Shown here in pieces: positions 37,604-45,981 of a DNA stretch of 64,000 nt. The notes below the pieces were generated by a model. That model searched no databases, was not told the origin of the DNA, and was given only the letters and a program-made list of their open reading frames with translations. The stretch covers positions 2,480,001-2,544,000 of the forward strand of contig NZ_JAUSYB010000001.1 in the NCBI RefSeq assembly GCF_030816505.1. The letters are read 5' to 3'. A program made the position numbers and the translations under genes. The stretch's first letter is position 1, and each line of letters starts with the position of its first letter. Source of the stretch: Microbacterium sp. W4I20. GTDB taxonomy: Bacteria > Actinomycetota > Actinomycetes > Actinomycetales > Microbacteriaceae.

Positions 37604-38419
37604 ATGCTGAACAAGGACATGACGCTGTGCATCTCGCTGTCGGCGAGGCCCAGCAACAACGGAACCCGGTTCCACAACTTCCTCTACGAGGCGCTCGAGC
37701 TGAACTGGATCTACAAGGCGTTCGCGCCCACCGATCTCGCCCTGGCGATCGGCGGCGTGCGCGGACTCGGCATCCGGGGCTGCGCGATCTCGATGCCCTT
37801 CAAGGAAGAGGTGATCGCGCTGGTCGACCGGATGGATCCGTCGGCGACCGCGATCGACTCCGTCAACACCATCGTGAACGACGACGGCGTGCTCACTGCC
37901 TACAACACCGACTACTCGGCGATCGCCGAGTTGATCGAGCGCAATCAGCTCGCCCCGGAATCCTCGGTGCTGCTGCGCGGATCGGGCGGCATGGCCAAGG
38001 CGACCGCGGCGGCGTTCCGCGACGCAGGCTTCGCCGACGTGACGATCGTCGCCCGCAACGAGGCGAACGGCACGGCGCTGGCCGCGCTCTACGGATACGA
38101 ATGGATGCCGGATGCCGGTGGCGCCACCGCCGACATCCTCGTCAACGTCACCCCGGTGGGCATGGCCGGAGGCCCCGACGAGCATGCGGTCTCGTTCTCG
38201 GAGGAGGCGATCGCCGCGGCATCCGTCGTGTTCGACGTCGTCGCGCTCCCCGCGGAGACGCCCCTGGTTGCCGCCGGTCGTGCTGCCGGCAAGACCGTCA
38301 TCACAGGAGCCGAGGTGGCGACGCTGCAGGCGCTCGAGCAGTTCGTGCTCTATACCGGCATCCGCCCGTCGGCCGAGCAGGTGCGTGCCGCCGAGGAGTT
38401 CATGCGCACCGCGCCGTGA
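37604..38419 (+). CDS. Shikimate 5-dehydrogenase-like protein
   Basis: 271 residues from ATG 37604 (GAGG at about 8-base spacing; GTG 37598 is too close to it). The shikimate-dehydrogenase plan is present: SLSARPSNNGTRFHN in place of the classical SLSPxMHN, GCAISMPFKEE with the catalytic Lys, NTIVNDDG, AYNTDYSA with the conserved Asp, and a Rossmann GSGGMAKA instead of GAGGAARA. The altered substrate loop suggests a paralogue (YdiB/RifI-like or other) rather than the main AroE. Confidence 0.85.
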   Translation: MLNKDMTLCISLSARPSNNGTRFHNFLYEALELNWIYKAFAPTDLALAIGGVRGLGIRGCAISMPFKEEVIALVDRMDPSATAIDSVNTIVNDDGVLTAYNTDYSAIAELIERNQLAPESSVLLRGSGGMAKATAAAFRDAGFADVTIVARNEANGTALAALYGYEWMPDAGGATADILVNVTPVGMAGGPDEHAVSFSEEAIAAASVVFDVVALPAETPLVAAGRAAGKTVITGAEVATLQALEQFVLYTGIRPSAEQVRAAEEFMRTAP

Positions 38420-38483
38420 GGGCCCGAGGCGGCGATGCGGAAAGTGCGTGATCGGGAGCCCGATACCTGGGTAGCCTAGGCGC

Positions 38484-40322
38484 ATGAGCGAGCCCCGCAA
38501 CGCACGACGGTCCATCGCCCGGCGGACGACCACCGCCCTCGCCACTGCGGCGATCGCGGCACTGGTGCTGGCGGCGTGCACGGGCGGAGGCGACGACGGC
38601 ACGACCGAGGAGAGCCAGGGCTTCCCGGACGACGGCTGCACCCACATCACCATCGCGACCTCGTCGGAGAAGGTCAACATGCTCGACGAGCTGGCGACCG
38701 CGTTCAAGGAGTCCCCCGAGCACGACGGCCTCGACACCTGCGCCACCGTGCGCCCGACCAACGTCTCGTCGGGCAACGCAGCGCGGTACCTGACCGCGGG
38801 CGGCGACTGGCCGAGCGACGACCGTTCGCTATGGCCGACGCTGTGGTCGCCGGCATCCACCGTCTGGACCGATCGGGTCGCCGCCGCTGCCTCGCCGAGC
38901 CTGGTCGGAGCACCGGCCTCGTTCACCCGCACACCGGTCGTGTTCGGCATGCCGGAGCCGATGGCGAAGGCGCTCGGCTGGCCGTCGAAGCCCATCAGCA
39001 TCACCGACCTCGAGGGCCTCTGCCAGAACCCCGACGGGTGGGGCAGTGTCGGCAAGGACATCTGGGGCGCCTTCAAGATCTCGAAGACCAACCCCAACAC
39101 CTCGACGACCGGGCTGTCGACGATCCTCATGCAGTCGTACGAGGCGTCCGGCAAGGCCGAGGGCCTGACGTCGGACGACGTGGATGCCGCGGCCGACTTC
39201 TCCCGCGTGTTCGAAGAGTGCGTGATCCACTACGGCGACACCACCGGCAACGTGCTGTCGACGCTGTACGACGAGACGCAGAACGGCGCCAACGGCTCGG
39301 CGTACGTCTCGGCCGTCGCGCTCGAGGAGACCTCGCTGCTCAACTACAACAAAGGCAACCCCGACTCGCACACGGTGCAGCCGGGCGAGACGCTGACCCC
39401 GCCGAAGACCAAGCTCGTCGCGGTCTACCCGGCCGGCGGCTCGATGTGGTCGGACAACCCCGTCACGGTTCTCGGCGCCGACTGGGTGACGGCCGAGCAG
39501 CGCGCGGCCGGTGAGGCGTTCGCCGAGTTCCTGCAGACGAAGCCCGCGCAGCAGGTGCTCCCCGAGTACGGCTTCCGTCCGCTCGACGAATCGGTCGCGC
39601 TCGGCGACCTGTTCACGGCGAAGTTCGGCGTCGATCCCGCGCAGCCGGCCGTCACGCTCCCGAAGCCCGAAGTCGACGTGATCTCCACCGCGATCGACCA
39701 GTGGACGCAGGTGCGCAAGCCCTCGTCGGTGCTGGAGCTCATCGACATCTCCGGGTCGATGGACGACCCGATCGGCGACGGCCGTTCCCGCCTCGACGGC
39801 GCGATCGAGGGGGCGCAGACGACGCTCGGGCACTTCCGCTCGTCCGATGAGGTCGGCGTCTGGGCGTTCACGACCGGAATCGAGTCCGAGGAGGGCGAGG
39901 GCATCCAGGTGGTGCGCGACGTCACCCCGCTCGCCTCCGACGGCGAGAACCTGGACTCCTCCCTCGACGACCTGCGCTACGCGCAGCGCAACGGCACGCC
40001 GCTCTACGACGCGGTGCTCACCGCGTACAAGGCGATGAAGGAGCGTGCGGAGCCCGGACGCATCAACGCGATCGTCGTGCTGTCCGACGGGGAGGACACG
40101 GATTCGGCGACGTCGCTCGACTCGCTCATCGCGAAGATCGGCAAGAGCACCAAGGAGGGCGGCGACGACGCCCCGGTGCGCATCTTCACGATCGCCTACG
40201 GCGAGGGCGCGGATCCGACGGCCCTGCAGCGCATCGCCGACGTCACCGGCGGCCAGATGTTCGACGCCTCGGATGCCGAGCGCATCGACCTCGTCTTCGC
40301 CTCCGTGATCAACAACTTCTGA
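38484..40322 (+). CDS. Lipoprotein with substrate-binding-like and VWA domains
   Basis: 612 residues. Signal peptide with lipobox LAAC (Cys32). Residues about 50-400 resemble a type-2 periplasmic binding protein of ABC systems (ITIATSSEKVNML, ALGW, TTGLSTIL). Residues about 415-612 form a VWA domain with an intact MIDAS motif DISGS (421-425) and DGEDTDS. It is therefore an extracellular, metal-binding surface protein. The membrane protein that follows starts 7 bases after its stop and is its likely partner. Confidence 0.88.
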   Translation: MSEPRNARRSIARRTTTALATAAIAALVLAACTGGGDDGTTEESQGFPDDGCTHITIATSSEKVNMLDELATAFKESPEHDGLDTCATVRPTNVSSGNAARYLTAGGDWPSDDRSLWPTLWSPASTVWTDRVAAAASPSLVGAPASFTRTPVVFGMPEPMAKALGWPSKPISITDLEGLCQNPDGWGSVGKDIWGAFKISKTNPNTSTTGLSTILMQSYEASGKAEGLTSDDVDAAADFSRVFEECVIHYGDTTGNVLSTLYDETQNGANGSAYVSAVALEETSLLNYNKGNPDSHTVQPGETLTPPKTKLVAVYPAGGSMWSDNPVTVLGADWVTAEQRAAGEAFAEFLQTKPAQQVLPEYGFRPLDESVALGDLFTAKFGVDPAQPAVTLPKPEVDVISTAIDQWTQVRKPSSVLELIDISGSMDDPIGDGRSRLDGAIEGAQTTLGHFRSSDEVGVWAFTTGIESEEGEGIQVVRDVTPLASDGENLDSSLDDLRYAQRNGTPLYDAVLTAYKAMKERAEPGRINAIVVLSDGEDTDSATSLDSLIAKIGKSTKEGGDDAPVRIFTIAYGEGADPTALQRIADVTGGQMFDASDAERIDLVFASVINNF

Positions 40323-40329
40323 GGTGGGC

Positions 40330-41337
40330 ATGATCATCGCGTCGACCTCGGACAACCCGTGGGTCAACGATGCCGTCGCGGGGCTCGGCTCCGAGAACGT
40401 CTACGTCGACTCGAGCATCCCGGGGGCGGCGTCGCTGAAGGCCGAGCTCCAGCAGAGCCTCCCCGATGACGGGTCGATCGCGATCGTCATGCTGCCGGCG
40501 GTGGCCAAGGACGAGGCGTATGCCGGGCAGGCGCTCACCGAGATCGCGAAGGCGTCGGATCAGAAGACCATCGTGCTGGCGATCGGCGACGATGTGCAGG
40601 CCACCTCGACGGCGATCGATCCCGCAGAAGCGCTGCGCATCGCCAACGAGAGTGAGACTGCGGCCGGCGACGACACGCAGGCGGCACTCGTCGAGACCGT
40701 GCAGCAGATCGCCGAGGAGATCCCGTCGTCACCCGGCGGCAGCACGGGCGGCGGCGGGGCCGACCTGCTGCTGCCGCTCGTGATCGGCGGCGTGGTGCTC
40801 GTCGCGGCCGCCGGCACCGCGTTCGGCCTCATCGCACGTCGGCGTCGCCGGGTGCCTGCGGCGAGCGCGGATCCGGTGCCGCCCGGCATCCGCCTTCGCG
40901 TCGATCGGCTGCGCGAACTGCGCGGCGAGTACGCGGCACTCTCCGGCAACCCCGTCGCCGGAGAGACGGCCGCCGGCATCGACGCACTCGCCTCGCACGT
41001 CGAGCAGCTGTTCGTGCGCCTGGACGCGAAGGCCGGCGAGGACCAGAGCGTGCTCGCCGAGGTGGAGTACTCCGACAAGCTCGCGCGGCTCGTGGCGGCG
41101 CTCGAACGCGACTACTTGCTCGACCTGCTGACGCGGCCCGACCTCTGGGATGCACCGGACGAGCGCATCGGCGAGGTGCGCGAGGCGCTCGCGGCTGTCA
41201 CCACCCAGATCGTCGACAACATCAAGCAGGTCAACGCCCGCAGGGGACTGCTGTTCCAGGTGTCCCTGGACTCCCTCATCGGGCGCTCAGAACTGCGCGA
41301 CTGGGAGCGGCAGTTCAAGAACAGCGCGGGAGAATGA
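40330..41337 (+). CDS. Membrane partner of the VWA lipoprotein
   Basis: 335 residues from ATG 40330 (GAGGTGGG upstream; GTG 40324 is an alternative). About 135 N-terminal residues form a soluble alpha/beta region, roughly TPM-like in spacing. A Gly-rich linker follows, then one membrane helix (about 139-162), a basic stop (RRRRR) and a helical cytoplasmic domain. No signal peptide precedes the soluble part, so topology is uncertain. Seven-base spacing couples it to the VWA lipoprotein. Confidence 0.75.
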   Translation: MIIASTSDNPWVNDAVAGLGSENVYVDSSIPGAASLKAELQQSLPDDGSIAIVMLPAVAKDEAYAGQALTEIAKASDQKTIVLAIGDDVQATSTAIDPAEALRIANESETAAGDDTQAALVETVQQIAEEIPSSPGGSTGGGGADLLLPLVIGGVVLVAAAGTAFGLIARRRRRVPAASADPVPPGIRLRVDRLRELRGEYAALSGNPVAGETAAGIDALASHVEQLFVRLDAKAGEDQSVLAEVEYSDKLARLVAALERDYLLDLLTRPDLWDAPDERIGEVREALAAVTTQIVDNIKQVNARRGLLFQVSLDSLIGRSELRDWERQFKNSAGE

Positions 41338-41356
41338 CCGCCCACGGCTTCGCGGA

Positions 41357-41797
41357 TCAGTCCGCGCGGCCCTCGGCGAGGTAGGCGAGGCGCTGCAGCG
41401 TCTCGGCGTTGCGCCAGCGCAGCATCGGCGTCGTGAGGAACCGCGGCACCAGCGTCGCCGGCCCCTTCACGGGATCCTCGTCGATGCGCACCAGGCACCC
41501 GGAGCTGAGCTTCCGCGCGCGGATGGTGACGGTGGCTTCGCCGACCGGCCAGCCGCGGGCGCGGAGCACGGCCCGGTGCGGCGGGTCCCACTCCTTCATC
41601 TGCGTGGTGTCGTCGATCAGCGCGGGCCAGACGCCGAAGGAGTGATGGAGCTCGGCGCCGGGGCCGGGCCACGCCTCGTCCACGTCTCGCATGCGCGACG
41701 CACCCACCACCCAGGCGGGATAGAGCCAGCCGTTGCCGAGCACGCGAAACACGTCTTCCGGGGTGCAGTCCATCGCGCGAGTGTTGGTCGCCATCAT
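41357..41797 (-). CDS. SRPBCC-family protein
   Basis: 146 residues from the first of two adjacent ATGs (41797; 41794 is better spaced from AGGAGG). The pattern (EDVFRVLGNGWLYPAWVVGASRMRDVD near 14-40, then GAELHHSFGVWP and WDPPHRAVLRARGWP) fits START/Bet v1-like polyketide-cyclase proteins that bind hydrophobic ligands. Ligand unknown. Confidence 0.82.
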   Translation of the reverse strand: MMATNTRAMDCTPEDVFRVLGNGWLYPAWVVGASRMRDVDEAWPGPGAELHHSFGVWPALIDDTTQMKEWDPPHRAVLRARGWPVGEATVTIRARKLSSGCLVRIDEDPVKGPATLVPRFLTTPMLRWRNAETLQRLAYLAEGRAD

Positions 41798-41851
41798 GCC
41801 TCCTGTCCGAACTCCCCATGGTGCGGCCGAGATGGGCGCCTGGCGAGGTGC

Positions 41852-41878
41852 TTGACAAGGTCGGAGCGCGCCTGTCAA
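41852..41878. promoter_or_regulatory. Possible operator or back-to-back -35 boxes
   Basis: TTGACA (41852) and TGTCAA (41873) form a perfect 6-base inverted repeat in the gap between the divergent SRPBCC and dehydrogenase genes. Either a regulator site or a -35 box on each strand. Confidence 0.3.
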
Positions 41879-41941
41879 CCCGGTGTGCGATTCCGTCGAC
41901 GGAGCGGAACGTGGAAGAACCTAGACCACACGGAGGACACG

Positions 41942-43126
41942 ATGAAGGCACTGACCTGGCAGAAGAAGCGCACGGTGACGGTCGAAGAGGTTCCCGACCC
42001 GACGATCCAGCAGCCGGAGGACGCGATCGTCCGCATCACCTCCTCGGCGATCTGCGGCTCCGACCTGCATCTGTACGAACTGCTCGGGCCCTTCCTCGAT
42101 CGGGGCGACATCCTCGGCCACGAGCCCATGGGTGTCGTCGTCGAGGTGGGATCCGGAGTCTCGAAGCTGAAGGTCGGCGATCGGGTCGTGATCCCCTTCA
42201 ACATCTCCTGCGGCGAGTGCTTCATGTGTCAGCGGGGTCTGCAGTCGCAGTGCGAGACCACACAGGTGCGCGAGTACGGCAGCGGAGCGTCACTGTTCGG
42301 GTACACCAAGCTCTACGGCCAGGTGCCCGGCGGTCAGGCGGAGTACCTGCGGGTGCCCCTGGCCGACTACAACCACATCCTGGTGGGGTCGGACCTGCCG
42401 GATGAGCGGTACCTCTTCCTGAGCGACATCCTCCCCACCGCCTGGCAGGGCGTGGAGTACGCGCAGGTGCCCGAGGGCGGCACGCTCGCGGTGATGGGCC
42501 TCGGTCCGGTCGGACAGTTCGTGTCGCGGATCGGCCGGCATCGCGGATACCGGGTGCTCGCCGTCGACCCCGTGCCCGAGCGGCGCGCGATGGCCGAGCG
42601 CCACGGCATCGAGACGTTCGACCTCACCGACACCATCGTCGACGAGCTGCGCGACCTCACGGAAGGACGCGGAGCGGACTCGGTCGTCGATGCCGTCGGG
42701 CTCGAAGCGCACGGCAACGGCGGGGTCGCGTTCATGCAGAAGGCGGTGAGCCTGCTGCCCGACGCCGCAGCCCGACAGGTGCTCGACAAGGCCGGCATCG
42801 ACCGACTCGCGGCGGTGTACGCATCCATCGATGCCGTTCGACGCGGCGGGAGCGTCTCGCTGAGCGGGGTCTATGCCGGCGACGCCGACATCATGCCGAT
42901 GAAGACCCTGTTCGACAAGCAGATCAGCATGCGGATGGGGCAGTGCAACGTGAAGAACTGGGTCGACGGCCTGCTGCCGCTGGTCGAGGACCCCGCCGAC
43001 CCGCTCGGAGTGATGGATCTGACCACGCACCACGCACCGCTCGAAGACGCTCCCGAGCTCTACAGCACGTTCCAGAAGAAGGAGGACGGCTGCATCAAGG
43101 TCGTCCTGCATCCATCAGCCGCGTAG
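41942..43126 (+). CDS. Zinc-dependent alcohol dehydrogenase (formaldehyde-dehydrogenase-like)
   Basis: 394 residues. Catalytic zinc ligands C38, H60 and E61 (CGSDLH, GHEPMG); structural zinc cysteines C90, C93, C96 and C104. NAD-binding GLGPVG and following Asp. The insertion around residues 110-150 and the DAVGLEAHG and CNVKNW stretches point to the glutathione-independent formaldehyde dehydrogenase-like branch. GGAGG precedes ATG 41942. Confidence 0.92.
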   Translation: MKALTWQKKRTVTVEEVPDPTIQQPEDAIVRITSSAICGSDLHLYELLGPFLDRGDILGHEPMGVVVEVGSGVSKLKVGDRVVIPFNISCGECFMCQRGLQSQCETTQVREYGSGASLFGYTKLYGQVPGGQAEYLRVPLADYNHILVGSDLPDERYLFLSDILPTAWQGVEYAQVPEGGTLAVMGLGPVGQFVSRIGRHRGYRVLAVDPVPERRAMAERHGIETFDLTDTIVDELRDLTEGRGADSVVDAVGLEAHGNGGVAFMQKAVSLLPDAAARQVLDKAGIDRLAAVYASIDAVRRGGSVSLSGVYAGDADIMPMKTLFDKQISMRMGQCNVKNWVDGLLPLVEDPADPLGVMDLTTHHAPLEDAPELYSTFQKKEDGCIKVVLHPSAA

Positions 43127-43139
43127 GCGTCGATGACAT

Positions 43140-43177
43140 GAAGACGCGCCCCGGGATCTTCACCGGGGCGCGTCTTC
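43140..43177 (+). terminator. Intrinsic terminator after the dehydrogenase
   Basis: GAAGACGCGCCCCG and CGGGGCGCGTCTTC form a perfect 14-base stem with a 10-base loop, 13 bases after the stop. It can serve both strands, since the minus-strand gene ends at 43188. Confidence 0.88.
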
Positions 43178-43187
43178 GTATGCGGGG

Positions 43188-43475
43188 TCACTCGCCGGAG
43201 CGGTTGCCGATCCCGGGTTCGTCGTTGTGCTCGGAGCTATACGAGTCGAGCTCTTCCTTGGCCGACGCCTCCGTGGCTTCGTCGACACCCACCGCGGCTG
43301 CCGCGCCCGAGTCGGCTCCGCCGCCGCCGGCGGGAGTGTCGCCCACGTAGAGCAGCTCACCCGAATCCTCGCCCTCGCGTGCTTCGAGGTGCTCGGAGAT
43401 GCGCGCCTGGGCGTCGGACTCTGCGGCCGAGCCGACGTTCGCCGACCCGGCGTCGCGCTCCGCTCCGCCGGTCAT
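43188..43475 (-). CDS. Small acidic protein, unknown
   Basis: 95 residues, hydrophilic, rich in Glu, Asp, Ala, Gly and Ser, no membrane segment or motif. Joined by an ATGA overlap to the acidic 66-residue gene upstream, which suggests a real two-gene unit. Function unknown. Confidence 0.6.
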   Translation of the reverse strand: MTGGAERDAGSANVGSAAESDAQARISEHLEAREGEDSGELLYVGDTPAGGGGADSGAAAAVGVDEATEASAKEELDSYSSEHNDEPGIGNRSGE

Positions 43476-43672
43476 TCGGCTGTCCGCAGATCGTTCGGGG
43501 CGTCGCCGCTGTGGCCGCTGCCCTCGTCTTCGGGAGCCAGATCGCCCTGGCCGTCTTCGTCGAGCTCCGCCTCGAGGGGCTCGTCGCCCTGCGTCTCGGG
43601 CTGCTCGGTGTCGGTGGGGAAGGCGCCCTCTTCAGGCTCGATGCTGTTCGCGAGTGCTTCAGGGTTCGACAT
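43472..43672 (-). CDS. Small acidic protein, unknown
   Basis: 66 residues, almost one third Asp/Glu, probably disordered. AAGGAG at 7-base spacing precedes ATG 43672. Overlaps the next small gene by 4 bases. No family recognised. Confidence 0.6.
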   Translation of the reverse strand: MSNPEALANSIEPEEGAFPTDTEQPETQGDEPLEAELDEDGQGDLAPEDEGSGHSGDAPNDLRTAE

Positions 43673-43743
43673 CGTGTGCTCCTTCGGTTGGATATCCCAG
43701 GATCGATCGGATGCTGCGCGGAAGCACCTCCGTTGACAACTCG

Positions 43744-43777
43744 GGATGCCGAAGGTAGCGCGGTCCCTTCGGCATCC
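43744..43777. terminator. Hairpin downstream of the EamA gene
   Basis: GGATGCCGAAGG and CCTTCGGCATCC form a perfect 12-base stem with a 10-base loop. It lies on the 3' side of the LacI/EamA pair and 72 bases upstream of the small acidic genes. The remainder of 43673-43976 holds only the tRNA-like fragment. Confidence 0.65.
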
Positions 43778-43940
43778 TTCGCTACATCACGAAAGGGGCA
43801 TCCCATTCCGGAATATCAAGATGCTGTCGATGAAACTCGTCGTCGCCGCGTTGTTGTCACGATCCGTATCGGGCATTCCCCGCAAGAGCGATCTGGAAAG
43901 CGTGACGCCCTTGCCACTGTGAGGGTGTTCGACCAGGCAG

Positions 43941-43986
43941 AATGCGGCTCAAAAGTCCGATGCTCTGCCAACTGAGCTAGTGAGCC
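43941..43986 (-). tRNA. tRNA-Lys(TTT)-like 5' remnant
   Basis: Read on the minus strand from 43986: GGCTCAC (acceptor 5' half), TA, a perfect D arm GCTC-AGTTGGCA-GAGC, then ATCGGACTTTTGA with TTT in the anticodon place. The 3' anticodon stem does not pair, and no proper T arm or GTGAGCC acceptor partner follows. It therefore looks like a truncated or decayed tRNA, not a working gene. Its TAG provides the stop codon of the overlapping EamA gene. Confidence 0.5.
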
Positions 43987-44924
43987 GTCGGCGCCGTGCG
44001 GAGCTCCAGCCGCTGTCCCCACATGGTGCCGATGAGGACGAGCACGACGCCGACGATCCCGAGGGCACCGAGTCTGTCGCCGGCGATCATGACCCCGATC
44101 AGCGCGGCCCAGACCGGTTCGGTCCCGAGCAGCAGGCTCACCCGGGTCGGCGAGGTCTTGCGCACCGCCCACATCTGGATGAAGAACGGGAACACCGTGC
44201 AGATGATCACGAGGTACGCCATCCACAGCCAGTCGGTCGCGTCCATGGCCGTCAGGTATTCGCCGATCGACACTCCCCAGATGCTGGAGAGCGCGAGGAA
44301 CACGACGGCGCAGGTCAGCATCTGCACGAAGGTCAGCGAGAGCGAGTCGACGCGGTGCACCGCGGTGAGGCGATGCATGCCGGTGACGTGCACAGCGCGA
44401 GCGAACGCCGCCGCGAGGATCAGCAGGTCGCCCAGAGCGAAGGCGGTGAACGAGCCGCCGGTGGCCAGGAAGTACACCCCGGCGACCGCGATCAGCGCGG
44501 CGAAGTAGAACAGGCCACCCAGCCGACGCTTGATCACCACCGATTCGAGCACCGGCGTGATGACGATGGTGAGGCTGATGATGACGCCGGCGTTGGTCGC
44601 ACTCGTCATCGCGATGCCGAACGTCTCGAAGACGAAGACCGTGGAGAGCAGGATGCCGAGGATCACGCCCACGCGGAACGCCGTGCGCGTCAGCTTCGCA
44701 CGCAGCAGGAGGAGGAGAGCGCCGAGCGCGACCGCCGTGAGTGACATCCGCACGGCGAGCATCGCCAGCACGGAGTCGTCCGTGACCAAGAGCTTCGCGA
44801 CGAGGTACGTCGATCCCCACGCGATCGCGACCGCGAGCAGCAGCAGATCCGCCGCCCGTGATCGCGCCCGACGTACGGGCGTGGCTTCCTCGACCGCTGC
44901 GGACGCTCTCGGACCCTGCGCCAC
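43977..44924 (-). CDS. EamA/DMT-family transporter
   Basis: 315 residues, ten helices in two EamA repeats (AIAWGSTYLVAKLL at the start of the first; LLLGTEPVWAALIG in the second). GTG 44924 lies 3 bases after the stop of the LacI gene, so it is translated from the same mRNA. The stop codon lies inside the tRNA-like fragment. Substrate unknown; it may move a metabolite of the adjoining sugar-acid pathway. Confidence 0.88.
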   Translation of the reverse strand: MAQGPRASAAVEEATPVRRARSRAADLLLLAVAIAWGSTYLVAKLLVTDDSVLAMLAVRMSLTAVALGALLLLLRAKLTRTAFRVGVILGILLSTVFVFETFGIAMTSATNAGVIISLTIVITPVLESVVIKRRLGGLFYFAALIAVAGVYFLATGGSFTAFALGDLLILAAAFARAVHVTGMHRLTAVHRVDSLSLTFVQMLTCAVVFLALSSIWGVSIGEYLTAMDATDWLWMAYLVIICTVFPFFIQMWAVRKTSPTRVSLLLGTEPVWAALIGVMIAGDRLGALGIVGVVLVLIGTMWGQRLELRTAPTAH

Positions 44925-44927
44925 CGT

Positions 44928-45929
44928 TCAGGCCGCCGGCGCGGCCGTCGATGCGCGCACGATGAGCTGCGACCCGAGGGTGACGACCTCGCTCGGGCCG
45001 CGACTCGACATCGACTGGAGCAGCAGGTCGACGGCGAGTTCGCCGCTGCGCGCGATCGGCATCCGCACGGTCGTGAGCCCGGGCGTCACCGCACCCGCGA
45101 GGTCGATGTCGTCGATGCCGACGATGCTGATGTCGGCGGGGCACCGGCGTCCGAGCTCCAGCATCCCCGCCTCCAGGCCGAGGGCGACGAGGTCGTTGTA
45201 GGCGACGACGGCCGTGGCCCCGCTGGCTGCGGCGAGCGCCGACGCAGCGCGGCCGCCCTGGATCGATGCCGCGTGATGGCTGAGGCGCGTGAGGCGGATG
45301 CCGTGCCGCTCGCACGCCCGCGCGATCGTGTCGGCGCGGCGCACGTCAGCCCAGGAACCGCGCGGACCGGAGGCGTAGGCGATGTGCTCGTGACCGAGGG
45401 CGACGAGGTGCTCGATCGCCTGCGACGGGCCGTGCTCGGGGTCCATCAGCACGCACGACGCCCCCTCGATCTGCCGGTTCACGACGACGTACGGGGTGTC
45501 GCCGACGAGAGCGAGCACGTCGGCGTCGGGAAGGCGGGGCGAGCACAGCAGCATCCCGTCGAGCTTGCGGGCCTGCTCGATCTGCTCCTGCTCGCGCCGC
45601 AGGTCTTCGTCGGCGTCGAACAGGACGATGCGGTGCCGGCCGTGCCAGGCCTGGCCCTGGATGGCCTTCAGGAGCGTCGCGTACACGGGGTTCGCGACGT
45701 CGGGCACGACGACACCGAGAGTGCGGGTCGCGGTGGCGGCGAGCGGGGTGGCGTAGCCGAGATCGGTAGCTGCCTGCAGCACGCGCTCGAGGGTCCCGCC
45801 GGCCAGTCGGTCCGGCTCGCCGAAGGCACGCGATGCGGTCGCGATGGACACGCCGGCCCGCCGTGCCACGTCGGTCAATGTCGCTGCCACGTTCGCCTTC
45901 CGCTTCGCCGTCACTCTATGATCGTGCAT
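44928..45929 (-). CDS. LacI-family regulator of the sugar-acid operon
   Basis: 333 residues from ATG 45929; GTG 45914 is an alternative. HTH TLTDVARRAGVSIATASRAF followed by a sugar-binding-like effector domain (GIDDIDLAGAVTPGLTTVR, about 262-280). It is divergent from the fructuronate-reductase gene, with only 52 bases between the two starts, and is the natural candidate for repressing that operon. Confidence 0.92.
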   Translation of the reverse strand: MHDHRVTAKRKANVAATLTDVARRAGVSIATASRAFGEPDRLAGGTLERVLQAATDLGYATPLAATATRTLGVVVPDVANPVYATLLKAIQGQAWHGRHRIVLFDADEDLRREQEQIEQARKLDGMLLCSPRLPDADVLALVGDTPYVVVNRQIEGASCVLMDPEHGPSQAIEHLVALGHEHIAYASGPRGSWADVRRADTIARACERHGIRLTRLSHHAASIQGGRAASALAAASGATAVVAYNDLVALGLEAGMLELGRRCPADISIVGIDDIDLAGAVTPGLTTVRMPIARSGELAVDLLLQSMSSRGPSEVVTLGSQLIVRASTAAPAA

Positions 45930-45946
45930 CCCCAGCGTGAAACGGG

Positions 45947-45971
45947 TTGACAAGTTTGTACAACTGATACA
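45947..45971. promoter_or_regulatory. Promoter/operator of the sugar-acid operon
   Basis: TTGACA at 45947-45952 (a -35-like box) is followed by the perfect palindrome TTGTACAA (45956-45963) and GATACA (45966-45971). The short distance to ATG 45982 and the absence of a ribosome site suggest a near-leaderless mRNA. Confidence 0.5.
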
Positions 45972-45981
45972 CACTTCTTAC

